A DNA stretch of 21,520 nt from DAOTXN01 sp034435435. Lineage in GTDB: Bacteria; Chloroflexota; Anaerolineae; S140-20. Positions 21,420-21,520 of the stretch are shown in pieces (the first letter of the stretch is position 1; every line of letters starts with the position of its first letter). The translations under genes were made by a program, and so were the position numbers. The stretch spans positions 1 through 21,520 of the forward strand of contig DAOTXN010000078.1 of NCBI GenBank assembly GCA_034435435.1. Reading direction: 5' to 3'. The notes under the pieces are model-generated. The model was not told the origin of the DNA and searched no databases. It saw only the letters and a program-made list of their open reading frames with translations.

Positions 21420-21520
21420 TTTTTATTCGCTCCAGCCCCATTCGTGCATAAGTAGGATTCAACTCAATAAGAATGGCTCTGCGATTCAACTCATTTGCCG
21501 CGCGGCCAGTAGTTCCACAT
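21367..21520 (-). CDS. DNA methyltransferase (N4/N6-type), C-terminal end; continues beyond the window
   Basis: The frame enters at the right edge (first full codon at 21519) and ends at TAA 21369-21367. The 50 visible residues, CGTTGRAANELNRRAILIE followed by LNPTYARMGLERI, match the S-adenosylmethionine-binding motif I of N4-cytosine/N6-adenine methyltransferases (GSGTTG-x-A... IGIE-x-NPxY-x-R). In beta-class enzymes this motif lies at the C-terminus, as here. A basic tail (NGKKKRVKEFGARFLFD) follows and overlaps the endonuclease start. It would protect the site cut by the partner enzyme. The recognition site and the rest of the gene are outside the window. Confidence 0.75.
   Translation of the reverse strand, partial: CGTTGRAANELNRRAILIELNPTYARMGLERIKNGKKKRVKEFGARFLFD

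Overview
The window carries 18 complete or nearly complete genes on both strands, plus three genes cut or broken at its right end. No rRNA, tRNA, CRISPR array or insertion sequence is visible. The host is most likely a Chloroflexota bacterium (Anaerolineae-like). This is an inference from gene content: Thr/Pro-rich surface deacetylase, two-subunit aconitase X, class II HMG-CoA reductase, a four-subunit 2-oxoacid:ferredoxin oxidoreductase, and many short dispersed repeats. No marker gene proves it.

Layout. (1) 50-3977, minus strand: a tight operon of ROK sugar kinase, alkaline-phosphatase-superfamily phosphodiesterase and ATP-dependent RNA ligase. (2) 4034-4121: a compact divergent promoter pair that also serves a macro-domain (ADP-ribose) hydrolase on the plus strand. 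(3) 4736-8518: UDP-sugar epimerase/decarboxylase, O-antigen-ligase-like membrane protein and MFS transporter, closely packed and probably involved in surface glycan work. (4) 8519-11311: a promoter followed by a MazG-like pyrophosphatase, a metallophosphoesterase, a ParB-fold protein and an orphan ParA/Soj ATPase. (5) 11366-14501: a promoter, a roughly 285-nt leader with a 74-bp tandem hairpin repeat, and the ferredoxin, alpha, TPP-beta and gamma subunits of a Vor/Kor-type oxidoreductase. (6) 14504-16778: two palindromes, then an FmdB-type zinc ribbon overlapping htpG (Hsp90). (7) 16819-18663, minus strand: aconitase X small and large subunits behind a good promoter. (8) 18811-19927: a membrane-anchored polysaccharide deacetylase. 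(9) 20174-21135: mvaA (HMG-CoA reductase) with its own promoter and leader hairpin, but lacking its catalytic-His C-terminus. (10) 21111-21520, minus strand: AT-richer DNA with the end of a DNA methyltransferase overlapping an HNH-type restriction endonuclease that is cut exactly where mvaA is cut.

Two themes stand out. First, short dispersed repeats of at least seven kinds fill the gaps between genes. In places they supply a ribosome binding site, and they have entered reading frames without breaking them (O-antigen ligase, aconitase X large subunit, the ends of several proteins). Second, aconitase X near mvaA raises the possibility of an archaeal-type mevalonate route. The mvaA/restriction-modification junction at about 21105-21117 is either a real insertion or an assembly join.
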